This document shows, piece after piece, positions 34,711 to 45,331 of a DNA stretch of 64,000 nucleotides. The DNA comes from Zoroaster sp. YZ-2022 (taxonomy: Eukaryota; Echinodermata; Asteroidea; Forcipulatida; Zoroasteridae). The notes under the pieces were generated by a model, which worked only from the letters and a program-made list of their open reading frames with translations, did no database searches and was not told the origin of the DNA. The stretch is taken from contig CM055816.1 of NCBI GenBank assembly GCA_029582265.1, forward strand, positions 94,227,588-94,291,587, written 5' to 3'. Within the stretch, counting starts at the first letter, position 1. The number at the start of each line of letters is the position of its first letter. Position numbers and translations under genes: made by a program.

Positions 34711-35930
34711 CTCATTGACTCATTGAGTCTACTCATTGAGTCTTTACTCATTGAATCTTTACTCATTGAGTCATTGAGTCTACTCAATGACTCAATGAGT
34801 CTACTCATTGAATGGACACATATGAGCCGATGTTGTTGCTTAGATTTAAAATGAAGCTATTCAAGTATGATTTGTTAAATATAATTTTAACACCAACAAC
34901 AATCTTTGACATCAATATATTTACAGATGGTTTTTTATATTGGTTTTAAAACTCATTGACTCATTGAGTCTACTCATTGAGTCTTTACTCATTGAATCTT
35001 TACTCATTGAGTCATTGAGTCTACTCAATGACTCAATGAGTCTACTCATTGAGTCTTTACTCATTGAATCTTTACTCAGTTTTTTATATTGGTTTTAAAA
35101 CTCATTGACTCATTGAGTCTACTCATTGAGTCTTTACTCATTGAATCTTTACTCATTGAGTCATTGAGTCTACTCAATGACTCAATGAGTCTACTCATTG
35201 AGTCTTTACTCATTGAATCTTTACTCATTGAGTCATTGAGTCTACTCAATGACTCATTGAGTCTACTCATTGAGTCTTTACTCATTGAATCTTTACTCAT
35301 TGAGTCATTGAGTCTACTCAATGACTCAATGAGTCTACTCATCTTTACTCATTGAGTCATTGAGTCTACTCATTGACTCATTGAGTCTACTCATTGAGTC
35401 TTTACTCATTGAATCTTTACTCATTGAGTCATTGAGTCTACTCAATGACTCAATGAGTCTACTCATTGAGTCTTTACTCATTGAATCTTTACTCATTGAG
35501 TCTACTCAATGACTCAATGAGTCTACTCATCTTTACTCATTGAGTCATTGAGTCTACTCATTGACTCATTGAGTCTACTCATTGAGTCTTTACTCATTGA
35601 ATCTTTACTCATTGAGTCATTGAGTCGACTCAATGACTCAATGAGTCTACTCATTGAGTCTTTACTCATTGAATCTTTACTCATTGAGTCATTGAGTCTA
35701 CTCAATGACTCATTGAGTCTACTCATTGAGTCTTTACTCATTGAATCTTTACTCATTGAGTCATTGAGTCTACTCAATGACTCAATGAATCTACTCATCT
35801 TTACTCATTGAGTCATTGAGTCTACTCATTGACTCATTGAGTCTACTCATTGAGTCTTTACTCATTGAATCTTTTACTCATTGAGTCACTGAGTCTACTA
35901 AATGAAACAATGAGTCTACTCATTTTATAT
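34711..35930. repeat. ACTCATTGAGT palindromic array, left
   Basis: Built from 12-13-base steps TTACTCATTGAG/A and CTACTCATTGAG, grouped into higher-order blocks (ATTGAGTCATTGAGTCTACT, then CAATGACTCAATGAGTC). Nearly every step is an 11-base palindrome, and each block contains TGAGTCA and TGACTCA, the AP-1/bZIP consensus. A second copy of part of the terminal repeat interrupts it at 34811-34960. Open frames of about 90 codons on both strands are repeat artefacts. Confidence 0.95.
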
Positions 35931-36170
35931 TCCTTAAGGGAGTTAGAATGGTAAGGGAAAACAACGTACGAAGACAGACAAAAGAACGACTGTACATGAA
36001 GCTATTCAAGTATGATTTGTTAAATATAATTTTAACACCAACAGCAATCTTTTACATCAATATATTTTACAGATGGTTTTTAAATTGGTTTTAAATTAGA
36101 AAACATTTGATAAACTGAAAAAACAGAAATGAATTCATTTTGTGGATGGGCAAAACCTCAAAATGCCCAC

Positions 36171-36171
<1 letters not shown>

Positions 36172-36231
<60 letters not shown>

Positions 36232-36275
36232 TTGATAAACTGAAAACATTAAGTATTATTATTATTATTATTATT
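36172..36275. repeat. (TAA)n and (ATT)n microsatellites
   Basis: About 57 bases of TAA repeats followed by TTGATAAACTGAAAA and a short ATT run. The TGATAAACTGAAAA phrase appears on both sides, indicating a small duplication. Confidence 0.9.
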
Positions 36276-36321
36276 TTTTTAAATTTTATTACGGTAGTCT
36301 TTCTGAAACATCTGGTCTTTA

Positions 36322-37140
36322 ATCATCAATCTTCCTCGTTCTCTTCCTCGTTCTCTTCATCCTCATTTAGTTGAAGTAGTCCGTCAAATTTGGTATGGAG
36401 TTTAGGCATTACTCTGTTCAGAGCTTTGTTTACTTCCATGCCTTTATTTACTTTCTTCGAGATCTTCCGCAATATCCTGATGAGTGTCATTATCTTTCAG
36501 ATGTAGGTAACTTGACAAAAAATCCTTGTATTTGTTGAAAAAGATTCGCTTGACTACCCAAAGGGTTTTCCTATTGGCTTTTTCTTTGGCTTGATCTTCA
36601 CTCATACCCCCGTTGACGTACTTTTCATATTTTCACACCACATCTCTTCTGTTGCCTCTTTAGCCTCTTCCAACCAGTCTCGAAAAGTGGCATTGTCTTC
36701 CAATTCAGAACTAGACTCATCGTCTTCCGATGATTCGTCATATTCAACCTCCGTATCGGATTCTGAATCATCTTCCACCTCGGTATCGGATTCTGAATCA
36801 TCTTCCACCTCGGTATCGGATTCTGAATCATCTTCCACCTCCGTATCGGATTCTGAATCATCTTCCTCGAAATCTTCGTCTTCATCCTGGGTAGATTCTG
36901 TTTCACAAGTTTCTATTTCCGAATCTTCAAATCTATGCTTTTAAAATCGGGTTCAGAATTATCGACGTCAGAATTGTCAGATTGGATAGCTTTAATTTCA
37001 GAATCATCGTCAACTTCATTCATTTTAGATTTCTCTTCATTATGTACATGTTCTGCATGCCTCCGTAGGTTATACATCCGTTCAAAGCTTTTGCCGCACT
37101 GGTGACAAGCATGGGGTTTGACAGCAGAAATAACATTCAT
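36322..37140 (-). pseudogene. C2H2 finger / acidic protein in the element core, broken
   Basis: The minus-strand frame starts at ATG 37140. Near residues 12-33 it has one C2H2 zinc finger (CHQCGKSF, then YNLRRHAEHVH), followed by a Ser/Asp/Glu-rich region with four direct repeats of DDSESDTEVE (36720-36860) and a helical C-terminal region with DWLEEAKEATEEMW, EDQAKEKANRKTLWVVKR and an acidic end at 36322. The frame shifts near 36930, 36625 and 36450, so it is not intact as sequenced; breaks near repeats could be sequencing errors. I associate this finger-plus-acidic-plus-helical layout with genes in Polinton-type elements, from memory and without proof. Confidence 0.5.
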
Positions 37141-37209
37141 GTTGAATCTCTGATGCTTAATCTCCGATTGACAAGAAACGGAAGAAATAGTTTATATATA
37201 GGCCTATAA

Positions 37210-37994
37210 ATGAGTAAAGACCCAATGAGTAATCTTTACTCATTGAGTCATTGAGTCAATGAGTAAAGATTCAATGAGTAAAGACTCAATGAGTAGACTC
37301 ATTGAGTCATTGAGTGAACTCAATGACTCAATGAGTAAAGATTCAATGAGTAAAGACTCAATGAGTAGACTCAATGAGTCAATGAGTAGACTCAATGACT
37401 CAATGAGTAAAGATGAGTAGACTCATTGAGTCATTGAGTAGACTCAATGACTCAATGAGTAAAGATTCAATGAGTAAAGACTCAATGAGTAGACTCAATG
37501 AGTCATTGAGTAGAACTCAATGACACAATGAGTAAAGATTCACTGATTAAAGACTCAATGAGTAGACTCATTGAGTCATTGAGTCGACTCAATGACTCAA
37601 TGAGTAAAGATTCAATGAGTAAAGACTCAATGAGTAGACTCAATGAGTCAATGAGTAGACTCAATGACTCAATGAGTAAAGATGAGTAGACTCATTGAGT
37701 CATTGAGAACTCAATGACTCAATGAGTAAAGATTCAATGAGTAAAGACTCAATGGTAGACTCATTGAGTCATTGAGTAACTCAATGACTCAATGAGTAAA
37801 GATTCAATGAGTAAAGACTCAATGAGTAGACTCAATGAGTCAATGAGTAGACTCAATGACTCAATGAGTAAAGATGAGTAGACTCATTGAGTCATTGAGT
37901 AGACTCAATGACTCAATGAGTAAAGATTCAATGAGTAAAGACTCAATGAGTAAAGACTCAATGAGTAGACTCAATGAGTCAATGAGTAGACTCA
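37210..37994. repeat. ACTCATTGAGT palindromic array, right
   Basis: Same building blocks as the left array but in inverted order (GAGTAAAGATTCAATGAGTA reading), shorter, with more small deletions. It ends where the right terminal repeat begins. Confidence 0.95.
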
Positions 37995-38027
37995 TGCGCT
38001 TTTTCAGTTTATCAAATGTTTTCTAAT

Positions 38028-38308
38028 TTAAAACCAATATAAAAAACCATCTGTAAATATATTGATGTCAAAGATTGTTGTTGGTGTTAAAATTATATTT
38101 AACAAATCATACTTGAATAGCTTCATTTTAAATCTAAGCAACAACATCGGCTCATATGTGTCCATTCTATTTTAAGACACTACATGTCTTATACGCTCCA
38201 ATTTGGCACATTTCCAATTTGATGAGAAACGACCAAGACAGACGAATATCAATATGCATGCACTTTGCGCACTTTTCTCCCTCCACCACACAAACTGCAC
38301 CTCCACCC

Positions 38309-38346
<38 letters not shown>

Positions 38347-38778
38347 TCTCCACCACACAAACGGTTTGTGAGGAGGGAGTAAGTATTTTGTGTGCAGTTT
38401 TGTGTGGAGGGAGTCACGCGCGCGCCCAGACATGTATGCCAATATGTATGCAGCATCTTATGTGGTGGATTTCAATCACGTATACAGCATCTTGACCCCT
38501 GTGCAGTTTTGTGTTGAGGAGGGAATTGAGGAGGTCCTCCCTTTTTGTGTATTTTTGTGTGGAGGGAGTCACGCGCGCGCGCGCGCGCCCGCGCCCTTAT
38601 GTATACAGCATCTTGAGCAGGTTTGTGGCGGAGCAGTGTGCAGTTGTGTGCAGTGTTGGATCGATAGCACACTGCACTATCGATCCAACACTGAAAATGT
38701 GTGCTATCGATCCAACACTGCACACAACTGCACACTGCTCCGCCACAAATGTGCTCTAGATGCTGTATACATACTACT
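38028..38778 (-). repeat. Right terminal inverted repeat
   Basis: Reverse complement of 33960-34710. Differences are confined mainly to the CGCG run, the TATACA run and a handful of small indels, implying a young insertion or ongoing homogenisation. Confidence 0.9.
38622..38749. repeat. Subterminal hairpin, right
   Basis: Same 51-base arms with the loop in the opposite orientation, again 29 bases from the end of the element. Mirror image of 33989-34116. Confidence 0.95.
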
Positions 38779-38784
38779 AACGGG

Positions 38785-39465
38785 GTAAATATTATTCAAT
38801 TCAATAAAGAATTATTATTCAACATTGCATAAAGCTATAAGTGCCTCGCAGGATTTAAGTATTTATCAGTCAAAGTCTCAGCAATTATCTATAAGTACGT
38901 TATTAAATTTAACAGGCTGTACAACTACTTGAAAGGAATTGGTCGAATTTCTTGATTCACACAACTAAATGATACTCTGCTTGATTTGGGTTAAAATACA
39001 AATTAAAATTTGCTAATCTTATCAGATTTTATTTTTGGTTTCTTATGTTGTGGGGTGTTTCGGGTGTGTACATTGTGTACAAGGATGTAGATTAACAAAA
39101 AAGATCTGTCGGATGTTAATATTGTAAATATTGTAAATGTATGACCGAAATGGGTTGCTATTCCCCGCATTTTCCTCCATATTTTTCCAAAATGTTCATC
39201 CTTTGGCCATTAAACTTCGCAAGATGCTCTGTGCCTCATCTCTATAATATTTAAAAAAATTAAATCTCAAGAATGCTTTCTTCAATCATTCGCAAGTAAT
39301 TTTCTGACATTTTCTTTGGGACCCCAAGATAATAGATGTTAATAGTTGCTTTGGCAACCGTTTATTTTGAACAGGTTCAATTGAATTTGTGACACTAACA
39401 GGACAACATCAAATCATTTCACCACTTTCAATGCATTATGGGAATCGAATATGGCCGCATTACAT
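38785..39465. other. Spacer, no feature recognised
   Basis: AT-rich, no coding or repeat structure recognised. Its left edge is the continuation of the LINE-containing locus interrupted by the element. Confidence 0.45.
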
Positions 39466-39469
39466 TTAA

Positions 39470-39644
39470 AGCGGCAGTATCGTCACGAGTAACACATGCA
39501 GTGCTTGAAAATAATTAAATAAGGTCATAATTACCGTTGCTGCTGCATACATGAGCCAGTATTCAGTGACTGTGTTATCTTAAACTAGGACATGGATTCC
39601 ATGCCCTGTTGAGAGTATACTCTGATCATGACGATACTGCCCCT
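39470..39644. mobile_element. piggyBac-type MITE
   Basis: Ends AGCGGCAGTATCGTCA and, inverted, AGGGGCAGTATCGTCA are flanked on both sides by TTAA (39466-39469 and 39645-39648). At 175 bp it has no coding capacity. TTAA duplication is the signature of piggyBac transposition. A related right end (GTTGCCCCTTTAA) is visible at 23289. Confidence 0.75.
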
Positions 39645-39649
39645 TTAAA

Positions 39650-40140
39650 TGCAATTTCTTATTTTAACACTTTTATGATTTTGTAAAGTTTTTTTTTTCA
39701 GATTTCTTTTGCTCAATATTTAAATTTACGAGATAAAAAATACTAATTTTTGGTCAAAATATTCAAAACAAAAGTTACCTAAAACGTTGCTTACAGCGCC
39801 ATCAAGCGGTGATCTAAGTGACGTCATGTTCATCTGTGTCAGGCCTGAGAATGAAAACAAAATAATTATTAGTGAAATTTCTTAGGGATGTAACGTTCAT
39901 CAAGATCTATCAAATTTTCCTCAAACACAGTATACCGAAGCATACTGGAGATATTATAAAAATAAAAGTATGTCACCAAACTGGCTTGAAAGGATTAACT
40001 ACAATCAAACCTGATTTTCCATTGTGCTCTATCAAGCATGAATATCAGTCGTATAGCCTTTTGAATATTCTTAGTTTTTCCCGAAATGACTCCTACTGAA
40101 CTAAAATTAATGTGACCTGCGACCCCAAATTGAGAATCCA
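39650..40140. other. AT-rich stretch, no gene
   Basis: A 75-codon frame at 39872-40099 has no recognisable domain. A T run lies at 39688-39699. Confidence 0.4.
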
Positions 40141-40194
40141 AGTTTACCTATCTACTCTCTACGGGGAGCCTACTACCACCCAGGTCCGGTTGTT

Positions 40195-40500
40195 CGAGCG
40201 TCTACCAGACGTTCTAAACTGATAACCAACTTCGCCTTGCTCAAACGATGCCGTGACTCTATCCTCATTCCACCGGGCCTCCAGCTTCAAGATCCAGTTC
40301 GCAGCCACCATTCGCGTCTCCAGCAGCCTACTTCAACAGCAGCTTTTCTCAGAGTCCGACATTCTCATGAAGACGATAAGAAAATACTGTTCGAAACGTC
40401 GAGTTGTAACCTCCAGTTCTTTTCAGAAGTAATTACTACTCAATAGAGAATTTCACATGGTGTCACCGCAATTAGTCTTACTTATCCTCTTCACCATACA
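40195..40500 (+). mobile_element. Penelope-like element relic (N-terminal coding part and tail)
   Basis: A plus-strand frame reads LLKRCRDSILIPPGLQLQDP followed by VRSHHSRL. The F/LL..C....+IP.GL.+ pattern is one I associate with the start of Penelope-like polymerase ORFs. It is followed by CGAAACGTCGAGTTGTAACC, AGTTCTTTTCAGAAGTAAT and TGTCACCGCAATTAGTCTTA, which recur inverted at 40683-40800. Confidence 0.45.
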
Positions 40501-40682
40501 AAGCTAAGTTTGACCAATTTAAATTTGGCTGAAATCGGCAACAGAATGAGATGCTTTAATTTTTTTTTCACTACTTAAGGTCACCAAAGGATCTGACCAA
40601 ATTTAGCTGTAATCGGATATAACATGTGGTAGAAACATTTTGTATGCCTTCATAAAATGACCGCGTGACAATTTTCTCAACA

Positions 40683-40870
40683 ATAGATTGCTAAGTAAGA
40701 CTAATTGCGGTGACACCATGTGGAATCTCAATTGAGTAGTAATTAGTTCTGAAAAGAACTGGGGGTACAACTCGACGTTTCGATCAGTATGCTCTGATCG
40801 TCCTCAGGAGAATGCCGGACTCTGGAAAATGCTGCTGCTTAAGTAGACTGCTGGAGGATCATCCCATGAA
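40683..40870 (-). mobile_element. Inverted Penelope-like tail
   Basis: AAGACTAATTGCGGTGACAC, then TTAGTTCTGAAAAGAACTGG and TACAACTCGACGTTTCGATC are the reverse complement of 40395-40500, with about 180 bases between the arms. Inverted terminal copies are a known arrangement for these elements. Confidence 0.6.
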
Positions 40871-41610
40871 TGGATGCTGGAGGATTAGTTCGTTGAGGCG
40901 CGCAGGCGGGAAACTGTGAGACTATGAGACTAGGATCCTAGGGGTTGGGGGAGAGGAGTGTGTGCTCACTGAACTGAATCAGTTGTTAACAAGCACAGGG
41001 GAAGGAGGGTGGTTGACTTAGGATATAGATTGCTGATGCTGTTAGATGTAAACTATGTTTCGTTGGACTGGACAAAATTGAGTAATGTGACCACTTCTAA
41101 TGGATATCGTCCATTTTTGGTGGGGACCAACAATGACAATTTTGTCGGTTCATTTGAGTTTTGTGTCGGTAAATCCCCCCACCCCCTCCAAAAAATTAAA
41201 CAAAATATAAAACAAACCCTGTCTACGCCACTGGATTCAATACGGCCGCCATTACATTAAAATATTTGGGACAATTTACATGAATTCTGTAAAGGTTTAT
41301 TTAAGATTTTTTGGACTAAACATCTTCAAAGTTTTGTTGGTCCATACACTTTATTGATGATCAAAGTGACGCCGCATATTTCGTTGTACAAAAGACAACA
41401 TATGTCAAGTTTAATTGTAAAAGCATGAATTTTGTTTTAAATATGGGGAAAATATTGTTTTTAAAGAAGAATTTGAAAAATCCCTCAAATTGGACATAGC
41501 GCCACTGACCTAACAGTGACCTATGGAAGATTGTATGACCTCAACTGAACATAACTACAACGTTTCATGAAAATAGACTGAAGTTTAAAGTAAATACGGA
41601 GGGGGATAAT
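40871..41610. other. Spacer, no feature recognised
   Basis: No conserved coding segment. A C/A-rich run is at 41177-41197. Confidence 0.4.
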
Positions 41611-41973
41611 GTGTTTCCCAGGGCTGAGAACGAAATAAAAAAGTTTGATCTTTATATGGTTCATGAACTCGGTCTAGTCTCTGGTGCCAATAGTCATACG
41701 ACCCCATACCATCCACAAGACAACGTCCAAACTAAGAGATTAAATCAGGACCTACTGAATATGCTTGGTTCTGTGGAATCAAACATAAAAGAAAGACTGG
41801 AACTAACAACGTCGGGTCAGATTGTTCATGTCTACAACGCCACGCGAAATTACTAACAAGGGTTACGGTCCGTTCTTTCTCATGTTTGACAGATATCCTA
41901 GTCTACTGGTTGACCATCCACCTGAGTACGACCAGTTTGTTAAGAAATTTTGGGAAAGTCTGCTATATGCTTA
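41611..41973 (+). pseudogene. Ty3/gypsy integrase fragment
   Basis: Reads HTTPYHPQDNVQTKRLNQDL, then LLNMLGSVES, HVYNATRN and, after a frame break, YGPFFLMFDRYPSL. The T-P-Y-H-P-Q.N.Q.ER.N..L pattern followed by AYN.T....G..PF.LMFGR.P is the integrase core end of Ty3/gypsy retrotransposons; the catalytic Glu position and surrounding residues are altered (Q.KRLN). It is truncated on both sides, with stops at about 41853 and 41971. Confidence 0.85.
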
Positions 41974-42103
41974 GAAAACGGCAAACAACTTAAAGCGAAG
42001 GCAAACGAACCATCAACACAAAATATTATTATTGTTTTACTTACACTTCAGTGGAAGCAGTAAGTACAACGTATCTAGCACAAGTGATAAAATAATCCAT
42101 TAT

Positions 42104-43815
42104 AACCCTTTCAACCCCATTGTGCCAAATTTGCTCAATGTTGCATATCGCTTGGGTACCATGGTGTTCTTTTCGCACGCGAAAACAATTATCCTTTGTT
42201 CCCGGTGTACCCAGTGGCACATTGGTAAAACCTGTTGAAGCGGAAATGTTAATAGCGGCCTCACTTGACCAGCGCTTTCTGATTGGCTGAAAAAGCACGG
42301 CTGCGAGCATTTGCATCCTATAATCGTCATGGACGCCAATCAAAGTGCACAAATTTTGGAAGAAATCTTCGCAGATAGTGGATCGGACATGTCTTCTGAC
42401 GAGGATTTTACACCGGAGTCGAAAGATAGTGAAGAGGAGTGCGTCCCTACCTCACCATCTTCATCAGAAAAGCCGAACTACCGGTCTGGTTGGTGTGAAG
42501 CGAAATCAACATACACAAGGCAACCCATACAATTCAGTGGAAACAGGGGAACTACTGCAGATTTGAGTAACTGTGTACACCTTTCCAAATTTTTCAACTG
42601 TACTTCTGCCAAGCGACTTGGGAGGTGATGGTGACGGAGCCAAATCGATATGCTGAGCAAACATTGTCTGCAACCCAACCATTCGTCAGCCTGCTTGGAC
42701 TCCAACTAATGTTCCCGAAATGATGGCATTCGTGGCATTATTATTTACTTGATGCACGGGCATCAACAAAAGGCCTCGATACAGCATGCACTGGTCCATG
42801 TCAGATGTCCTTCGAAGTCCGGTATATCCATCATCTATGTCTCGCAACAGATTCACCGCAATCATAGATTTTTTCACCTAGCCAACAACAGCAGAATTCT
42901 CAAGTAGACAGCCCTTCCGACAAACTGGCAAAACTTCGCCCTTTACTCGACATTGTACTGCCAACCTTTTCTCCAAAATATACAGCCCTGGACAGGAAAT
43001 TATTCTCTTCTAAATGAGCCCGAATCCGGGTATACGTGTGCTTGGAAGATGTTCACGGTCTCAATAAGCCAGCACAGCTTAATAGCAGGTCAACCCTCCA
43101 CTTAGCATGCTGCAAACCATGGCAACACACCATCCATCCGTCCTTCATGCACCAGGCCAGGTTGTCTTGGATCCTAGTGAAAGGACTACGGAACACAAGG
43201 GGCATGTCATCTTCATGGATAATTGAATTACATAGCCCAGCTCTGGTCTCCAAGTTATCACAGCTAGGATTTGGAAGTTTACATGGAGACTGTGCGCTAC
43301 ACCACACAAGGAAATTCTCCTGATTTCGCTCATCCCAAAAAGTTCCCAATGAAAAAAAAACCAGAAGATTCCCGGTTTTATACAAAGGCAGGCCAATTAT
43401 GCAAGTCGTCTGGCAAGACACAAAGCGATGTAACTCTCTTTGACAAATTACGGTGATTGCAGTGTCACCACTGCAGAAAGCAGATTTCTGTAGTAAAAAC
43501 AGTTTAACCGGACATCGCGAGAAGTTAAAAACCTGCCCGTAGTTTGCGGATTATATAAAATACATGGGAGGAACTGGATCTGAGCAGCACAAATTGTGCA
43601 GTATTATTTTCATCCGCACAGAACAATGGAAAATGGTGGAAGAAACTATATTCGTAAACATTCTCGACATCTGTTTTCTGAATGCTTTGCACCTGTGGTA
43701 TATACAACAGTATTCCTACAAAACCACTTTCTTTCCAATTCTGAATTTTTCCACCTGGAGAGTACAACCCAGCACAGCATGCAAGCCAGTCTTTTCTTTG
43801 CTCAAACAAAATTGA
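42104..43815 (+). pseudogene. piggyBac-type transposase, decayed
   Basis: An ATG at 42329 opens an acidic N-terminus (MDANQSAQILEEIF, later DMSSDEDF), typical of piggyBac proteins. Downstream pieces read VPEMMAFVALLF, NKRPRYSMHWSMSDV, SPVYPSSMSRNRFTAIIDFF and, near the end, YIKYMGGTGSEQHKL with WKMVEETIFVNILDICFLNA. These match the order P..E+..FIG+.+.MG+...P....YWS...., MSR.RF..I..FLHF and DYNKYMGGVD. Many frameshifts and stops are present. The left terminus may be near 42104 (TAACCCTTTCAACCCCATT); the right terminus was not located. Confidence 0.8.
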
Positions 43816-44474
43816 TTAAACAATACTTTGTGTAGGCTATGGAAATATCGTCCTGTATTACCGCGTACACACATGCATCACGTATTTCACTGGTTGGCCA
43901 TAAAGATAACCAAAAAATAGAGGTATTAGAGTTTGTAAAAAACAAACTCAAAGGTGTTTGAAGGGTTTCATCATGTTATGGCGTCATCTTACAAGTTGTT
44001 TAAAAATACAAAAATGAATCCAAATGTTAAGTTATAGAACATTGTATAAGTTTGTATTTAATAGTAATTGCCAAGAAATAAAAGAGCCTTATTTTAAATT
44101 GTACCTATGAATTAAAAGAGCTTTTGATTATCAGATTATTTGTCTTCTCTCCAGTTATGATAAACAAAACATTTAAGAAGGAAATCTAATCATTAATAGA
44201 ACGCCCATTATTACACAGCTAAAATTGGGAGACATTCAGGTACAGAGCCAAGCCAGGCAGCTATTTTTTTCTGCGGTACAATTCCTCATTCACTTACAAA
44301 TTCCCATAAAAATACTAATTTTACAAAGGTTCTTGAATAGTTAATTCGACCAACAACTTGCACGAGCTGTGTTAGTCTAGTGAGTAGAATGCCTGTTCTC
44401 AAGGTGTTTGGTTGTTCATCATGTGTTATGGATGTCATCACCCAAAGTTGTTTAAAAATACATTAAGTCTGAAC
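43816..44474. other. AT-rich stretch with an ~80-bp internal direct repeat
   Basis: GTGTTTGAAGGGTTTCATCA through GTTGTTTAAAAATACA (about 43957-44030) recurs degenerately at 44402-44464. No gene recognised. Confidence 0.5.
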
Positions 44475-45331
44475 TTAATGGTGCCAAGTGCGACTTGGAC
44501 AAGGGACTACGGCTATGGAGTTAAGTTCAGCATGTGACTTGACTTCAGACTACTAGACCACGGAGCGTGCAATGAAAATTTCATTCAGAAATTGAGTTTC
44601 GTGACGCATATCAGGTAATGAGCGTAGAAAGAGTTTATTAGATAATTACATGTAAATTCTAATATATAAATCCACACTTCACAAAACTTGCCTGTTTGGC
44701 AGATATTTTCATTTGAACCATGACATGAAAAAAGCCCTCTTTCGGCCATTCTCTAAAAAAACTGTACATTTCAATGGGGATTTTTTGTATAATTGAATAG
44801 TTCACATGGGCTATGTTTTTTAAATGTTTCCCTACCCTAATTCGTCAAACCGGTCCAGTGAGGTTGGGACCGGGGATTCCATATTTGGGAAACATTTGAC
44901 ATGTCAATAGAAAAGAAATGAACCAGTTAGCAATACCTTGCCTTGAATAAAAGGTCTGAACCTGACTGCAAAATGAACGGTCTGACCCCCTCTGTGCCCT
45001 GGGTAGGATCTATGATGTTGTGGGGTAGTATTCCAATTTAATTGATCATGTGAAAAACGTTTCAATATTTTGGGGTTTCTTTTTCCATCCCCCATCTCCT
45101 TACCTTAAGCTCCACCATCTTTAGGCAACCCTGGATCTAACCCTGCCTACATCAAAGACCAATTTGTGAATCTTTTCTCATCTTTAAAAAGCAAATTATT
45201 GGTTATTAATTGTCAACGTTTTGTGTAAATATTTATATTGGTAAACAATTCTTCGTTAATACACAAAATTAATAAGATATTTAAATAAAGGAAATGTGAA
45301 ACTACATTATTTTTGAATGACACTTGCTTTA
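44475..45331 (-). repeat. Inverted, diverged copy of 23560-24455
   Basis: Reads as the reverse complement of that part of copy A, with more differences than between A and B. It starts where GTGCGACTTGG meets unique sequence and runs to the N gap. The boundary coincides with the R2 repeat boundary in copy A (24456), suggesting a dispersed transposon end. Confidence 0.9.

Larger units (their letters stand above)
33960..38778. mobile_element. 4.8-kb inverted-repeat element, Polinton-like ends, 6-bp target duplication
   Basis: The element is bounded by AACGGG at 33954-33959 and 38779-38784. Each end starts AGTAGTATGTATACAGCATC (read inward), so the termini are 5'-AG...CT-3'. Terminal inverted repeats are about 751 bp (33960-34710 and 38028-38778) and nearly identical apart from small indels in simple repeats. 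Inside them lie two inverted arrays of ACTCATTGAGT palindromes, then a ~1.3-kb core with a broken C2H2/acidic reading frame. A 6-bp duplication, long TIRs and AG ends are what is known of Polinton/Maverick elements. No polymerase, integrase, ATPase or capsid genes are present, so it would be a non-autonomous derivative, or a different unnamed family. Confidence 0.8.

Noticed and set aside
35076..35811. Open frames on both strands inside the palindromic array
   Set aside because: They repeat with the array and are open on both strands simultaneously because the unit lacks stops in those frames; no start context or domain.
36602..36944. Plus-strand Ser-rich frame opposite the acidic repeats
   Set aside because: Antisense shadow of the DDSESDTEVE repeats on the minus strand.
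40375..40430. Hammerhead ribozyme in the Penelope-like tail
   Set aside because: CGAAACGTCG is present but no CTGATGA core or matching stems were found nearby.
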